Source: Agarilytica rhodophyticola (lineage in GTDB: Bacteria; Pseudomonadota; Gammaproteobacteria; Pseudomonadales; Cellvibrionaceae). From it: 64,000 bases of DNA. The notes under the pieces are model-generated. The model was given only the letters and a program-made list of their open reading frames with translations, was not told the origin of the DNA and made no database searches. A program made the position numbers and the translations under genes. The stretch spans positions 4,804,501 through 4,868,500 of the forward strand of contig NZ_CP020038.1 of the NCBI RefSeq assembly GCF_002157225.2, given 5' to 3'. This document shows, piece after piece, positions 26,085 to 36,126 of this stretch (its first letter is position 1; each line of letters begins with the position of its first letter).

Positions 26085-26666
26085 ATGACTGACACACTCA
26101 TCGATACCCTTCTTACCCGCAGATCTGTGGTTGCCCGAGATTTATGCGACCCGGGTCCAAATGAAAGCGAAGTGAAACAAATTCTTGCTGCCGGCCATCG
26201 TGTGCCGGATCATGGCAAAATTGGCCCCTGGCGTTTTATTATTTTTCAAAACGAGGCTCGGGCAACGTTCGGCCAACATTTGGCTGATATTTTTGCAAAG
26301 GAAAACCCTACTTGTGGTCCCAAGGTCGTGGAGTTTGAAAAAGAACGCTTCACTCGCGCTCCTCTAGTGATAGCTGTTATTAGCTCCCCCATCGAACATA
26401 AAGTACCTCAATGGGAGCAAGAATTAAGCAGCGGCGCCGTTTGCCAAAATATGTTGTTAGCTGCAAAGGCTTTAGGTTATGGCGCTCAGTGGTTAACAGA
26501 ATGGTACGCCTTTAACAAAGAAGTGGATGCGCTACTCTCTCTTAAAGAAAACGAGAAAGTCGCCGGTTTCATATATATAGGTAATTACCGACAAGCTCCC
26601 CAAGAACGCAATCGTCCCGACTTAAATGAACGGGTAAGCTATTGGAATGATAGTGAAAGCTTGTAG
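26085..26666 (+). CDS. Nitroreductase family protein (YdjA-like)
   Basis: A 193-residue flavoprotein. RRSVVARDLCDPGPNESEVKQIL, HRVPDHGKIGPWRFI (FMN-binding loop), then SSGAVCQNMLLAAKALGYGAQWLT and a GFIYIGNYRQAPQERNRPD ending follow the compact YdjA-type nitroreductase pattern. These are FMN-dependent NAD(P)H oxidoreductases acting on nitro compounds or quinones; the natural substrate is unknown. The gene is alone, with a long non-coding stretch after it. Confidence 0.9.
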   Translation: MTDTLIDTLLTRRSVVARDLCDPGPNESEVKQILAAGHRVPDHGKIGPWRFIIFQNEARATFGQHLADIFAKENPTCGPKVVEFEKERFTRAPLVIAVISSPIEHKVPQWEQELSSGAVCQNMLLAAKALGYGAQWLTEWYAFNKEVDALLSLKENEKVAGFIYIGNYRQAPQERNRPDLNERVSYWNDSESL

Positions 26667-27068
26667 CCATACACATGCACGGCTAGCATAAAAAGGGAAA
26701 CTATTTCACTTATAGTTTCCACAAAAATCGTTGACACCTTTATCTACATTCTGGGTTAGTATATTTTTTATAAAAAAGAGTTAGCATCTACTAACCCCTC
26801 TCAGAAGGTAGAGACTGCCAATCTCCTCGACGTATTCTCACTGTAAAAAAACCTTAACAAATCTGTCGTTTATATTTCATAAATCTGATGAAAACTATGC
26901 CGCATTAAAGCACTTGGCGTGGGAAAAGATAGCTTGTGAAAAGACTATCTAAATGTCGATAACAACATAACAGCGCCGGCATTTAAGTTTTTCTATACGG
27001 AAGCCGGATGGCCTTCAGTTATTTCTTTACTTATTAATTTCTACGGTCTCATTGGAGAGTCGATAAAG
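26667..27068. promoter_or_regulatory. Leader region with stem-loop upstream of lipoprotein gene
   Basis: There are 402 bp without a gene. A perfect 9-bp stem (26753-26761 with 26789-26797, GGGTTAGTA) encloses an AT-palindromic loop. TTGACA occurs at 26731-26736 as a possible -35 box. This may be the control region of the lipoprotein/TonB-receptor pair. AGAGTCG lies shortly before the 27069 ATG. Confidence 0.4.
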
Positions 27069-28802
27069 ATGAAAATTAAAACACTAGTTAGCCTTAGCGT
27101 ATTATCTGCAGCACTTGTTGCTTGTGGTGGTGGCGATATTGAAATTGACGCACAGAACAATAGTACGACAACAACCACAACAAACAACAACGGTAGTTCA
27201 GGTGGCGGAACCACGACGCCTACTAACAATTGTGCATCTTACGTGCGTGGCGGTCAGACTATCGCGGGCCAGCCTGACGGTGCTAACTGTGTATACGGCA
27301 CAGACTTCTCTGATTTAACAAATCCAATTGTTACCGACCCAACAACTCAAATTACTTTTAGCAATCTTCCTACTGATGGAGTTCATATCTTCCGCGGAAG
27401 CTTAGTTGTTGGTCAAAGTTTTAACACAGATGCTGACTTAACAAATGCAGGTCTCACTGCTGGTGGTACAGGCAGTGTTATCCGCCTTGAAGCCGGAGCA
27501 ACTCTAGCTTTCCGCACTTCTGATGATTACATGGTAATTAACCGTGGCTCGCAAATTTTTGCTGAAGGTACTCAGCAAAATCCTATAACTATTACCTCTG
27601 TTAGTGATGCCGTTGACGGCACAGTCACTCCTGAAGCTGTGCAGGAATGGGGCGGTATGATCATCAACGGTTTCGGTGTTACAAACAAGTGTGCATACAC
27701 AGGTAATCGCGGTGACGCAGGCTTTGCTCTAGCAGGCGAATGTCACGTAGCTGCTGAAGGCCGTTCTGGCTCAGCTCAAACTTTCTACGGTGGTGCAAAC
27801 GACGCCGATAACTCCGGTGTGCTGCGTTATTTCATCGTTAAGCATACGGGTGCTGAAGTTGCTCCTGGTAATGAGTTAAACGGAATTTCATTTAACGCTG
27901 TTGGTTCAGGTACTGAGGTAAGCTACCTAGAAGCCTACTCAACTTTCGATGACGGTATCGAGTTTTTTGGTGGTGCAGTTAACGTTGACCATTACATCGG
28001 CTTATATGTTCGCGATGACTCTATAGACATCGACGAAGGTTACCGTGGCACTATTGATTACGCGTTGGTGATTCAGTCTGAAGGCGACGGCAACCGTTGT
28101 ATGGAATCTGATGGTATCGGCAGCTATAGCAGCCAAACTCAAGCCACTATCGACGACTTTATCGCACGAGGCTTAAACTCAGCAGCAACTGTTCGCAACG
28201 TAACGTGCATTGTTTCTCCTTCTGCATTACGAGCTGACCTTGCTACAGCTATGCAAGACGAAGCTCTCGGCACGGCGACGCATGATCCCGGTCAAGGTTT
28301 CCGTATCCGCGAAGCGCATTTCCCAACTATCGAGAACGCAATAGTAACAACAGCTTACGCTGGCGACGTTCTTACTGGTGATGATGATTACAACTACTGT
28401 GTTCGTATCGATGACGAAGGTCAACAGGCCGCTATCGATGGCACTTTAACGCTTTCTTCTTCCATCGTAGCTTGTCAGGATCTTATCGATGGTGAGCTTG
28501 CAGGTGGTGCTTCAACGTTAGATTGGATTAACAACAACGGTGGCAACATCACTCGTCAAACGCCAGAAACGGGTGAAGATCCTGAAGCTGGAACAGCTCC
28601 TGACCTTGTTATTCTCGACAGCTTCTACTCACTAGCTATCACTGACACTATGATCAATGGTGCAGCTGCTAACGCGACAATCACGCCAACTGAATCACGT
28701 ACATTTATCGGCGCGGTAACACGGGCTGATGATTGGACTGAAGGCTGGGCATTCGGATTGGCCGATGGCAACCGCGGTCAAGCACTTTGGATCGATCAAT
28801 AA
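27069..28802 (+). CDS. Surface lipoprotein partner of TonB receptor
   Basis: The 577-residue product has a lipoprotein signal (MKIKTLVSLSVLSAALVACGG, lipobox LVAC), a Thr/Asn/Gly linker (about 30-55) and a beta-rich body with repeats such as GGMIINGFGV, TEVSYLEAYSTFDDGIEFFGG and LGLADGNRGQ. Related proteins in marine gammaproteobacteria lie immediately before a TonB-dependent receptor and are often misnamed as multidrug transporters. They are thought to help capture a substrate at the cell surface. It is followed by a strong terminator and then by such a receptor. Confidence 0.8.
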   Translation: MKIKTLVSLSVLSAALVACGGGDIEIDAQNNSTTTTTTNNNGSSGGGTTTPTNNCASYVRGGQTIAGQPDGANCVYGTDFSDLTNPIVTDPTTQITFSNLPTDGVHIFRGSLVVGQSFNTDADLTNAGLTAGGTGSVIRLEAGATLAFRTSDDYMVINRGSQIFAEGTQQNPITITSVSDAVDGTVTPEAVQEWGGMIINGFGVTNKCAYTGNRGDAGFALAGECHVAAEGRSGSAQTFYGGANDADNSGVLRYFIVKHTGAEVAPGNELNGISFNAVGSGTEVSYLEAYSTFDDGIEFFGGAVNVDHYIGLYVRDDSIDIDEGYRGTIDYALVIQSEGDGNRCMESDGIGSYSSQTQATIDDFIARGLNSAATVRNVTCIVSPSALRADLATAMQDEALGTATHDPGQGFRIREAHFPTIENAIVTTAYAGDVLTGDDDYNYCVRIDDEGQQAAIDGTLTLSSSIVACQDLIDGELAGGASTLDWINNNGGNITRQTPETGEDPEAGTAPDLVILDSFYSLAITDTMINGAAANATITPTESRTFIGAVTRADDWTEGWAFGLADGNRGQALWIDQ

Positions 28803-28847
28803 ATCTGAGCAGAAAACATCGTTAATCAAACCTTATTGCCGTAATTG

Positions 28848-28870
28848 AAAGGCGCCTTACGGCGCCTTTT
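28848..28870 (+). terminator. Rho-independent terminator
   Basis: A 9-bp stem AAAGGCGCC/GGCGCCTTT around loop TTAC is followed by TTCT. It lies 46 bp after the lipoprotein stop and 50 bp before the receptor ATG, so the receptor is transcribed by read-through or by its own promoter. Confidence 0.8.
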
Positions 28871-28919
28871 CTATATAGCGGACAAATAAAAACACATTTG
28901 ACAACATGGGTCAGTTCAG

Positions 28920-31736
28920 ATGAAAAAGTTTTTAAAGAAAGGAACAGCACTTGTCGCCTTTCCACTAAGCGCATTAAGCTTAGCAATTAGTGGCAGTATT
29001 TATGCTCAAGAAGCTGAGCAAGATGCACCTGAGCAAGAACAGACGTCGTCCGAAGAACGAAGTGCGCCACCGAAACGTAGAGTCGTTCTTGCCAATCCTA
29101 TTGAGGAAGTTTTGGTATTAGGCAGAATACAAAGTGCTGCCGGTGACATTGTTTTAGAGCGAATGGAACAGGAAGTCGCCGTCGACCTTATCAGTGCCGA
29201 ATTAATTAGCCGTATTGGTGATTCCAATGTTGCGACGGCATTACGTCGTGTACCAGGTGTTACCTTGGTAGATGATAAGTTTGTATTTGTTCGTGGCCTT
29301 GGGGAACGCTATTCAAGCACAACCCTTAATGGAGCCAACATACCTTCGCCAGATTTAACGCGAAACGTTGTGCCTTTAGATATTTTTCCGACATCAATTG
29401 TAGAGACTTTATCAGTACAAAAAGTTGCCTCTGCAGATATGGCCGCAGCCTTTGGTGGTGGTGCAGTAGATATTCGCACTAACGGTTTACCCGATGATTT
29501 TTTATTTTTTGCTGAAATTGGTATTGGTGACAATAGTAATTCAGGCGATTTCTTTACTTATAACGGTGGTGGTGATGATCGTTTAGGTAAGGACGATGGC
29601 ACACGAGCACTGACACCAACACTTAGTAGTGCCCTCAATCGCTACCGCGGCAACTTCCGTAATATCGCAGAATTTGATGGTATTAGTGAGGCAGAAGCTC
29701 AAGAAGATGTTAGAAATTTAGCTTTAGAGTTAAATCGTGATATCACTATTTTCGAGAATCCAGAAGAGCTAGATCGTTCTTTTCAGGTTAACGTCGGTAA
29801 TACTTTTGGCGTAACAGATGAAGCTGAGATCGGTTTCCTTGCTGGCATTTCTTATAATTCAAGCTGGCGTAATACTGAAACTACATTTGTTTTAAGTGAT
29901 GACTTAATACCTGGAACAGATATCGCGCAAGATCAGGCGTTTGAAAAAGAAAGTACATTCAACGTTTCACTCACCGGAAACTTTAGCCTTGGCTTTCGTT
30001 TAAACGAAGAAAATACCGTCGAAACAACGACGGTTTATATTCGCAATACCGATGATGAAACCACGATTGAAGATAACTTTAATACGGATAATCCCATTAC
30101 CAGCGGCACCTCTGATCGCTCCTATAACTTGCGTTATGAGCAGCGTGAATTGTTAGTGAATCAAATCCACGGCGAACACGAGTTAGGCTTTGCTACGCGG
30201 GAATTATTGGGTTTAGATTTTCTCGAGTCGTTAGATGGCTTGAAATTTAGCTGGTATTTCTCAGATAGTGAATCCACTACAGAAATTCCTAACGAAATTC
30301 GCGTGAATGGGCAAGCAGGTTTTATTCGCCCGTTCAGCTTAGAGACTAATGCTTCAACAGTACAAACCAACCTTTCCGCAGCAGATTATCGCTTTACTGA
30401 TTTGGAAGATCATCTTGAGAGTGCGGGTTGGGAACTAGCTTACCCTATCGAGTTAACTAACTTTTCTATAGAGTTAAGTGGTGGTGCCGAATACTGGCGT
30501 AAAGCGAGAACTTACCGTCAGCTACAATTCGGTTTGGGTTCTAATGTTCAGTCCTCACCTAATGTGGGCCAGCCAGGTGAAGTTTTTACCAATGCTAATA
30601 TATTAAATCCAGATTTTGGTTTCCAAATCAATGTTAACAATGCCAATGCTGATAGTTATGTGGCAGCCAATAAAGTTTCTGCCGCTTACGGTAAATTCGA
30701 TGTTACTTGGCAAGATACCTGGCGTGTCGCTGCAGGCCTGCGCTGGGAAGATTATCAACAAGTGGGCCTATCATGGGATCCTCTGGACTTTGATGGCAGC
30801 CCTCTTATTCCTGATGCCATAGAAGCGCGCGCATATGACAATACCTTGCGTCCCGACGGAGTAAGATCCAACGTTATTGCGGACTTCTTTGAAAGTGCAA
30901 CCTTTGCCGATAACGATATCTTTACTTCTGTAGCGTTAACTTACATGACACCGAATTTCTTTGCCGAAGATTTTCAATTGCGCTTAGGTTTTAGTGAAAC
31001 AACTGTACGTCCTGACTTGCGGGAAATTACCGAATCCAGTTATATCGATCCAATTACCGACTTCTTAGTGTTTGGTGAATCTAGCCTTGTTCCTGCGCAG
31101 TTTAAAAACTATGACATTCGAGCAGAGTGGTATTTCGAAGACGGTGATAACTTAACATTATCATTGTTCTATAAAGATATTACTGACCCAATAGATGTGC
31201 AGGAAGTGCCCCGCTCAGAAGATGATAGAGCGGTTAGTATCTTTAACGCTGAAAGTGCTGAAATCACCGGTATAGAGGTTGAGTTATTGAAAAGCTTAGG
31301 CAACGTTAGCGATCTCTTAGAACCCTTCTTTATCCAAGGTAACTTTACGGTGTTAGATACCAATACCGTAGCAGGCTCTCGCGCACTTAATCCAACTAAC
31401 CCTGAGCGAGACCTGGTTGGCGCTTCTAACGCGGCAAACCTTATTTTCGGCTTTGACTCCGATGACGGTAAACACGCGGCGACAATGTCTTATAACTGGT
31501 TTGGAGAGCGATTATTTTTCGCTGGGCGTGCTGGGCAGGCAGATGTATTTGAACAGCCATCCAACACTTTAGATATGACCTACTCTTACTTCCCGACAGA
31601 TAATTTAATATTTAAGCTTAAAGCGAAAAATATTTTGGACGAGACGGTATCGTTCAAACGGGAAAATGAAAGCTTTACCCTGCTAGAGGAAGAAAGAGGC
31701 GTAAACTTTAGCATGAGCGCAACGCTTACATTCTAA
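28920..31736 (+). CDS. TonB-dependent outer-membrane receptor
   Basis: The 938-residue product has a signal peptide (ending near ISGSIYAQE) and a plug domain from about residue 62 (IEEVLVLGRIQSAAGDIV; ALRRVPGVTLVDDKFVFVRG; VVPLDIFPTSIVETLSVQK; AAAFGGGAVDIRT). A 22-strand barrel region follows, and the protein ends in an aromatic terminal strand (NFSMSATLTF). Its ligand is unknown. The preceding lipoprotein suggests a dedicated surface capture system for a nutrient. No Shine-Dalgarno is obvious. A terminator follows at 31771-31794. Confidence 0.93.
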   Translation: MKKFLKKGTALVAFPLSALSLAISGSIYAQEAEQDAPEQEQTSSEERSAPPKRRVVLANPIEEVLVLGRIQSAAGDIVLERMEQEVAVDLISAELISRIGDSNVATALRRVPGVTLVDDKFVFVRGLGERYSSTTLNGANIPSPDLTRNVVPLDIFPTSIVETLSVQKVASADMAAAFGGGAVDIRTNGLPDDFLFFAEIGIGDNSNSGDFFTYNGGGDDRLGKDDGTRALTPTLSSALNRYRGNFRNIAEFDGISEAEAQEDVRNLALELNRDITIFENPEELDRSFQVNVGNTFGVTDEAEIGFLAGISYNSSWRNTETTFVLSDDLIPGTDIAQDQAFEKESTFNVSLTGNFSLGFRLNEENTVETTTVYIRNTDDETTIEDNFNTDNPITSGTSDRSYNLRYEQRELLVNQIHGEHELGFATRELLGLDFLESLDGLKFSWYFSDSESTTEIPNEIRVNGQAGFIRPFSLETNASTVQTNLSAADYRFTDLEDHLESAGWELAYPIELTNFSIELSGGAEYWRKARTYRQLQFGLGSNVQSSPNVGQPGEVFTNANILNPDFGFQINVNNANADSYVAANKVSAAYGKFDVTWQDTWRVAAGLRWEDYQQVGLSWDPLDFDGSPLIPDAIEARAYDNTLRPDGVRSNVIADFFESATFADNDIFTSVALTYMTPNFFAEDFQLRLGFSETTVRPDLREITESSYIDPITDFLVFGESSLVPAQFKNYDIRAEWYFEDGDNLTLSLFYKDITDPIDVQEVPRSEDDRAVSIFNAESAEITGIEVELLKSLGNVSDLLEPFFIQGNFTVLDTNTVAGSRALNPTNPERDLVGASNAANLIFGFDSDDGKHAATMSYNWFGERLFFAGRAGQADVFEQPSNTLDMTYSYFPTDNLIFKLKAKNILDETVSFKRENESFTLLEEERGVNFSMSATLTF

Positions 31737-31770
31737 AGTCTTGTTAATTCTCTACGTACGTTCAGTACTC

Positions 31771-31794
31771 ACCGCGCTCTGCGCGGTTTTTTTT
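31771..31794 (+). terminator. Rho-independent terminator after TonB receptor
   Basis: The stem ACCGCGC/GCGCGGT with loop TCT is followed by seven or more T. It lies 35 bp beyond the receptor stop. Confidence 0.85.
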
Positions 31795-31982
31795 GCCCGT
31801 AGAAAACAGACAATGATAACTAAGCACCTACTTGCTTTTACTTTTACAATAATAATTACACCGTTGGCAAACTATTCTCTACACTTAATACAACGATAGC
31901 ACCGAAGGGTAAGTTCCTGTAAGCTGCGCCCCTGCCGTAAACAGCGGTAGTAATCACTATTTAAGCAAGACAAGACATATTT

Positions 31983-33401
31983 ATGAGTTTTTCTTCCCTG
32001 GAGTTATCAGACTCCATCCTTAAAGCTGTAGCCGAGCAGGGCTACGACACGCCCTCTCCCATCCAATTAAAAGCGATCCCAGCGGTGCTTAAAGGACGGG
32101 ATGTTATGGCTGCGGCCCAAACGGGCACGGGTAAAACGGCAGGTTTTACATTACCTATTTTGCAGAGGCTGTCCGACGGACAGTCAGTGGGTTCCAATCA
32201 AGTCAGAGCCTTAGTGCTAGCACCAACACGAGAATTAGCCGCCCAGGTGGAAGATAATATTGCCGCCTACAGTAAGTATTTACCTTTACGTTCATTAGTG
32301 GTGTTCGGTGGCGTTAAGATTAATCCTCAAATGATGAAACTTCGCCGTGGCGTCGATATATTAGTAGCCACACCAGGGCGTTTATTAGACTTATATAACC
32401 AGCGAGCGGTTAACTTCAAACAGCTTGAAGTATTGGTACTCGATGAAGCCGATCGCATGCTCGATATGGGTTTTATTCACGATATTCGCAAAATTCTGGC
32501 AGTTTTGCCTAAGCAAAGACAGAACTTAATGTTCTCGGCTACATTTTCTGATGACATTCGCAAGCTTGCGAAAGGGTTGGTCAGCAACCCAATGGAAATT
32601 TCAGTAAGCCCTCCCAACACTGCCGCAAAATCGGTGAAGCAGTGGATGTGTCCAGTGGATAAAAAACGTAAGCCAGCGCTTTTAACCCAGCTAATTAACG
32701 AGGGTGATTGGCAACAAGCGTTAGTTTTCACTAAGACCAAACACGGCGCCAATAGACTTACCCGCCACCTTGAAAACGAAAACATAAAAGCGGCTGCCAT
32801 CCATGGCAATAAAAGTCAGGGGGCTCGAACAAAAGCATTAAATAGTTTTAAAAATGGTGAAATTCGCATCTTAGTAGCCACGGATATTGCCGCTCGAGGC
32901 TTGGATATTGACCAGCTGCCACAGGTGGTTAATTTCGATCTCCCCAATGTTGCAGAGGATTATGTACATAGAATAGGCCGCACTGGACGAGCGGGAGCCA
33001 GTGGGCAGGCAATATCTTTGGTATGTGCCGACGAATATAAGCAACTGAGCGATATTGAACGGCTTATACAGCAGTTACTTACTCGCAAGTTAGTCGATGG
33101 TTTCGAGCCCGTTCACGATGTTCCTCCATCTCGGCTGGATAAGCGCCCCGTGCGCCCTAAAAAGCCCAAGAAACCAAAAGTAGAGCATCGAGATGGCCAA
33201 CGACCTAGTGAAAATAAAAACGGCCGTCGCAGCGCTCAGGAAAAAGCAAAACCTAATAAGCATAAACCCAGATCTCAACGAAGTAACCAATCGAATATTC
33301 GAGACAAAGCCCAGGACAAAAAAAGCCAACCAGGTACACGCAAAAAACATGTGAAACCGGCGCAGCGCAATAAAAATACAGGGAGGACTATTACTCGTTA
33401 A
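31983..33401 (+). CDS. rhlE: DEAD-box ATP-dependent RNA helicase RhlE
   Basis: A 472-residue helicase with all motifs: Q motif GYDTPSPIQ, Walker A AQTGTGKT (45-52), PTRELA (81-86), DEAD (154-157), SAT (185-187) and HRIGRTGR (about 330). The N-terminal [16 protein letters not shown] is typical of RhlE. The last 100 residues are a Lys/Arg-rich tail rich in Pro, Gln and Asn, for RNA binding. It unwinds RNA in ribosome assembly and at low temperature. It is monocistronic. No clear terminator follows. Confidence 0.95.
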   Translation: MSFSSLELSDSILKAVAEQGYDTPSPIQLKAIPAVLKGRDVMAAAQTGTGKTAGFTLPILQRLSDGQSVGSNQVRALVLAPTRELAAQVEDNIAAYSKYLPLRSLVVFGGVKINPQMMKLRRGVDILVATPGRLLDLYNQRAVNFKQLEVLVLDEADRMLDMGFIHDIRKILAVLPKQRQNLMFSATFSDDIRKLAKGLVSNPMEISVSPPNTAAKSVKQWMCPVDKKRKPALLTQLINEGDWQQALVFTKTKHGANRLTRHLENENIKAAAIHGNKSQGARTKALNSFKNGEIRILVATDIAARGLDIDQLPQVVNFDLPNVAEDYVHRIGRTGRAGASGQAISLVCADEYKQLSDIERLIQQLLTRKLVDGFEPVHDVPPSRLDKRPVRPKKPKKPKVEHRDGQRPSENKNGRRSAQEKAKPNKHKPRSQRSNQSNIRDKAQDKKSQPGTRKKHVKPAQRNKNTGRTITR

Positions 33402-33697
33402 CAATTTTTTTCGCACAAAAAACAAACAGGTATACATGTTAATTAACAAGATAATAACTTCAGTATGAACCTGATAGCATCTGTATTGTGATTAAAAAAA
33501 ACACACATAAATTTGATGTTCATTAAAAAAAAATAGATCGATTGCTTCTATTAGTGATGACCAAATAAAATCTTATGCGAATATTTTCTGCTTTAGGTGA
33601 CCATATTCAATTAAAGACGACAAAATAAACTATAAGTTTATTTTTAACAACTTCAGACTTATTGTTGTTAAGATATCTGGTCGATATTATCCAACCT
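33402..33697. promoter_or_regulatory. Upstream region with phased GAC-type repeats
   Basis: This is an AT-rich region ahead of a small HTH gene. It holds GATGACCAAATAAA at 33556-33569, GGTGACCATAT at 33596-33606 and GACGACAAAATAAA at 33616-33629. Starts are 40 and 20 bp apart, i.e. near whole helical turns, which would suit an operator array. Confidence 0.4.
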
Positions 33698-34132
33698 ATG
33701 GTTGATAGTGAAGGTGCACTTGGTCAACGGATAGGAGAAGCCGTTAAGACCTGTGGGAAAAAGCCAGCTGATGTTGCCGAGTTTGTGGGGATTACGGAAC
33801 AATCCTTATATAAGAGTTTCCAAACCGGTGGTCTCAGACTGAAGAATTTTATTGCCTTATTGGAGGTCACAGGCGCTGACGCCAATTACGTACTTCTAGG
33901 CAATAAAAGTGTTCATATATCAGAGCCACATGAACCGTATAAAACACGCCATAGTGACTTACATGCTTTGGTGGATAAACTAAGTCCATTACATGCAGAG
34001 CAAATGTTTCTTTCTGCACAAACAATGATAAATAGTGAAGAAACCAACGTAGAGGTAAAGCTCTCACTTGAAAGCAAAAATCAAGAAGAGGCAGAAACCT
34101 GTGGTTGTCAATGCCACGAAAATCCTAAATAA
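33698..34132 (+). CDS. Small HTH (XRE-like) regulator with Cys/His tail
   Basis: A 144-residue protein from the ATG at 33698; a TTG at 33662 is also possible. The N-terminus is an XRE-like HTH (LGQRIGEAVKTCGKKPADVAEFVGITEQSLYKSFQTGGLRLKN), where the recognition helix is TEQSLYKSF. The C-terminal half has a helical segment (DKLSPLHAEQMFLSAQTMI) and ends in ETCGCQCHENPK, three cysteines and a histidine that could bind a metal or sense redox. I do not know a target. Phased repeats upstream may be its own operator. Confidence 0.75.
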   Translation: MVDSEGALGQRIGEAVKTCGKKPADVAEFVGITEQSLYKSFQTGGLRLKNFIALLEVTGADANYVLLGNKSVHISEPHEPYKTRHSDLHALVDKLSPLHAEQMFLSAQTMINSEETNVEVKLSLESKNQEEAETCGCQCHENPK

Positions 34133-34415
34133 ACAATGGTTTTTTTGATCACTTAAAGTGCTTAGCAAAACCGAAGACATTCAATACAGTCAGGCTAGAA
34201 AAACATAACGAATAACCTCTAACAGTCGCCTTTTTTAAAGCGCAAAAAATCTCTATCAAATGTAAGTCAGCAATATTATTACTTTTAAAGACATTGTGTT
34301 GTGAATAAAATTGCTCTTAAAAAGTTAATACATTTTTTAAATACTGGATTAATTTTATTTTTCAAAAGTTATCACTTCTTGAAATATCACTCAATATATG
34401 AGTATGTTTTATTCA

Positions 34416-34619
34416 TTAATCACCACCACCTCCCCCATCGCTACCAGAATCCCCTCCATCAAAATCAAACCAAGAATCACCACTTGACTTACCCTTATTT
34501 GGAAAGATAAATATAATGAGAAAAAAAGCTGTCCATGCCCACCAGAACCAGTTTGAACTATCTTCCGATAATTTCCAAATCCCAAGGCCAGCAAATCCGG
34601 CTGCTATTAACCTACTCAT
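34416..34619 (-). CDS. Small membrane protein with acidic Gly-rich tail
   Basis: A 67-residue product from the ATG at 34619, with GGTGAG upstream; a GTG four codons earlier is the alternative. It has two short hydrophobic helices (MSRLIAAGFAGLGIWKL; NWFWWAWTAFFLIIFIF), then KGKSSGDSWFDFDGGDSGSDG and a poly-Gly/Asp end. Such tails are seen in small bacterial membrane proteins of unknown role. The composition and good start signal make it a likely gene, although evidence is weak. It has no obvious operon partner. Confidence 0.5.
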   Translation of the reverse strand: MSRLIAAGFAGLGIWKLSEDSSNWFWWAWTAFFLIIFIFPNKGKSSGDSWFDFDGGDSGSDGGGGGD

Positions 34620-34762
34620 CTTGTAGCTCACCCATCTTAAAACCTATACACCTTACTCAGTTTACTCACTACCCATCTCGACTAAAGCCTACTTATTTAG
34701 ACCTATTAAAACAAGCTTTCCATAGTAGATGCAAAAGCTACGTTTGTGAAAGCTCTGAGCAT

Positions 34763-35185
34763 TTACTTAGTTGCATTTTCAAGGCGCTTGCCAATTTCCT
34801 TCATTATATCTCTCCAGGAAATAATACCAACAGGTTCGTTCAGATTATTGATAACAGGAATACATGAGATTCGATGACTATTAAATAGCGCAACGGCATC
34901 TTTTATAGTAGATTTTTCATGGAGAGTAATGGGCTGCCTCGTCATTATCTGATGCACTTTTTTATTTAAGCAAGCCAAGTCTTTATTTGTCTCCGCGGCG
35001 GTATCGATATTTGGGCTCAATGATTTAAGCAAATCTCTATCTGAAATAACACCAAGTAATTTAGATTCCCCCACAACTAGCAGATGATGAAATTTTTTAT
35101 TATCAAATATCTCCTTAACCACGCTAAGAGCATCATCCATTTCTACACTAACAACCTTAGGTGTCATTAAAGAGGTAATCTTCAT
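34763..35185 (-). CDS. CBS-pair domain protein
   Basis: A 140-residue protein made of two CBS motifs. The first is KITSLMTPKVVSVEMDDALSVVKEIFD with HHLLVVGESKLLGVISDRDLLKSL (about 1-60). The second is QIMTRQPITLHEKSTIKDAVALF with ISCIPVINNLNEPVGIISWRDIM (about 80-131). CBS pairs bind adenosine nucleotides and regulate partner enzymes. There is no partner domain here, so it is a stand-alone sensor. It is transcribed on its own, with 400 bp of non-coding DNA upstream. Confidence 0.9.
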   Translation of the reverse strand: MKITSLMTPKVVSVEMDDALSVVKEIFDNKKFHHLLVVGESKLLGVISDRDLLKSLSPNIDTAAETNKDLACLNKKVHQIMTRQPITLHEKSTIKDAVALFNSHRISCIPVINNLNEPVGIISWRDIMKEIGKRLENATK

Positions 35186-35585
35186 AGCTACCCTTCTATT
35201 CTAAATAGTCTATATGCGTAATAGTCTGTTTAAATAAGTATAGTTAGAAAGCTCAGTTGCTCTAGTATTAATTTTGCTAGTCTAATATTTACCATTCTAA
35301 TATTTTCTACGTTAATATCTCCATCTATACTACAAAGTGCTAAGAATTACCGAATATTAAGAATTATGAAATGTTGCAGCATAAAAAATCCTACTCATCG
35401 CCAAAACTAATATTTCACAGATGTATCATTCTTAGTAATTATATGTACAAACAAGTTGCTTAAAATACCTCTGGAGTAGCATAGATAATATTTGGCAAAT
35501 GCGGGTATTAGACAGTCAAATTTTACTACATATTATTAAAGAGACCTTCGTCAAACGGCATCGTATTTTTCATTCACAAATAGAG
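35186..35585. other. AT-rich intergenic region
   Basis: There are 400 bp without a gene. Three imperfect copies of a CTAATATTT-like unit lie at about 35280-35325. The region beyond the kinase stop has no clear terminator. Nothing else is visible. Confidence 0.4.
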
Positions 35586-36089
35586 CTAGGGTTTATTCTC
35601 TCCCTTAACAATCCTAGTGATATCAAATAATTCATCCGGCGAAGGCTCAACAAAGTATTTAGTTATTTGCTCAAACATTTCGGGGGTATCGGTCAACGCT
35701 CGCTCAGGATGTGATTGGCATCTTTTTTCAATCTGTGCAAGACAAGTTTCGTCAGAGGCATCAATAAAAATCAAATTATGTGAGGTATCGACTTCTAAAA
35801 AAATCGTTCGAAACCAACTTCTCTGGGATATTGTATTCGCAGGGAAATCCATCACCACGTTAGCACCCGTGACTAAAATAGATTGGGCTAGTTTTTTAAT
35901 CTGCGGCTTTAATTGATTCGAGTATTTAATATAATCCTCTAACGAAGAAATCTTATTTGGGTAGAGTGACGCAAGCCATTCATCCTCAACAAGTAAGACG
36001 CTATTTCCTTCTTGCGCTACTTTAGACGCTTCAGTAGATTTACCTGCTCCCATTTTTCCGCAAAAAAATATCAATTTTCCTTTTTTCAT
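35586..36089 (-). CDS. P-loop kinase-like ATPase (AAA_33 type)
   Basis: A 167-residue protein with Walker A GKMGAGKST (about 11-19), an acidic DEW patch (LLVEDEWLASLYP), VVMDFPANTISQRSWFR and FIDASDETCLAQIEKR. This fits the AAA_33/zeta-toxin-like group of small kinases, which phosphorylate small molecules or nucleotides. It has no membrane signal. A short secreted protein gene lies 37 bp upstream on the same strand, so the two may be co-transcribed. The substrate is unknown. Confidence 0.85.
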   Translation of the reverse strand: MKKGKLIFFCGKMGAGKSTEASKVAQEGNSVLLVEDEWLASLYPNKISSLEDYIKYSNQLKPQIKKLAQSILVTGANVVMDFPANTISQRSWFRTIFLEVDTSHNLIFIDASDETCLAQIEKRCQSHPERALTDTPEMFEQITKYFVEPSPDELFDITRIVKGENKP

Positions 36090-36126
36090 ATTTGTTCTCT
36101 ACGCTTATTGACAACAGGTTTTCCTA

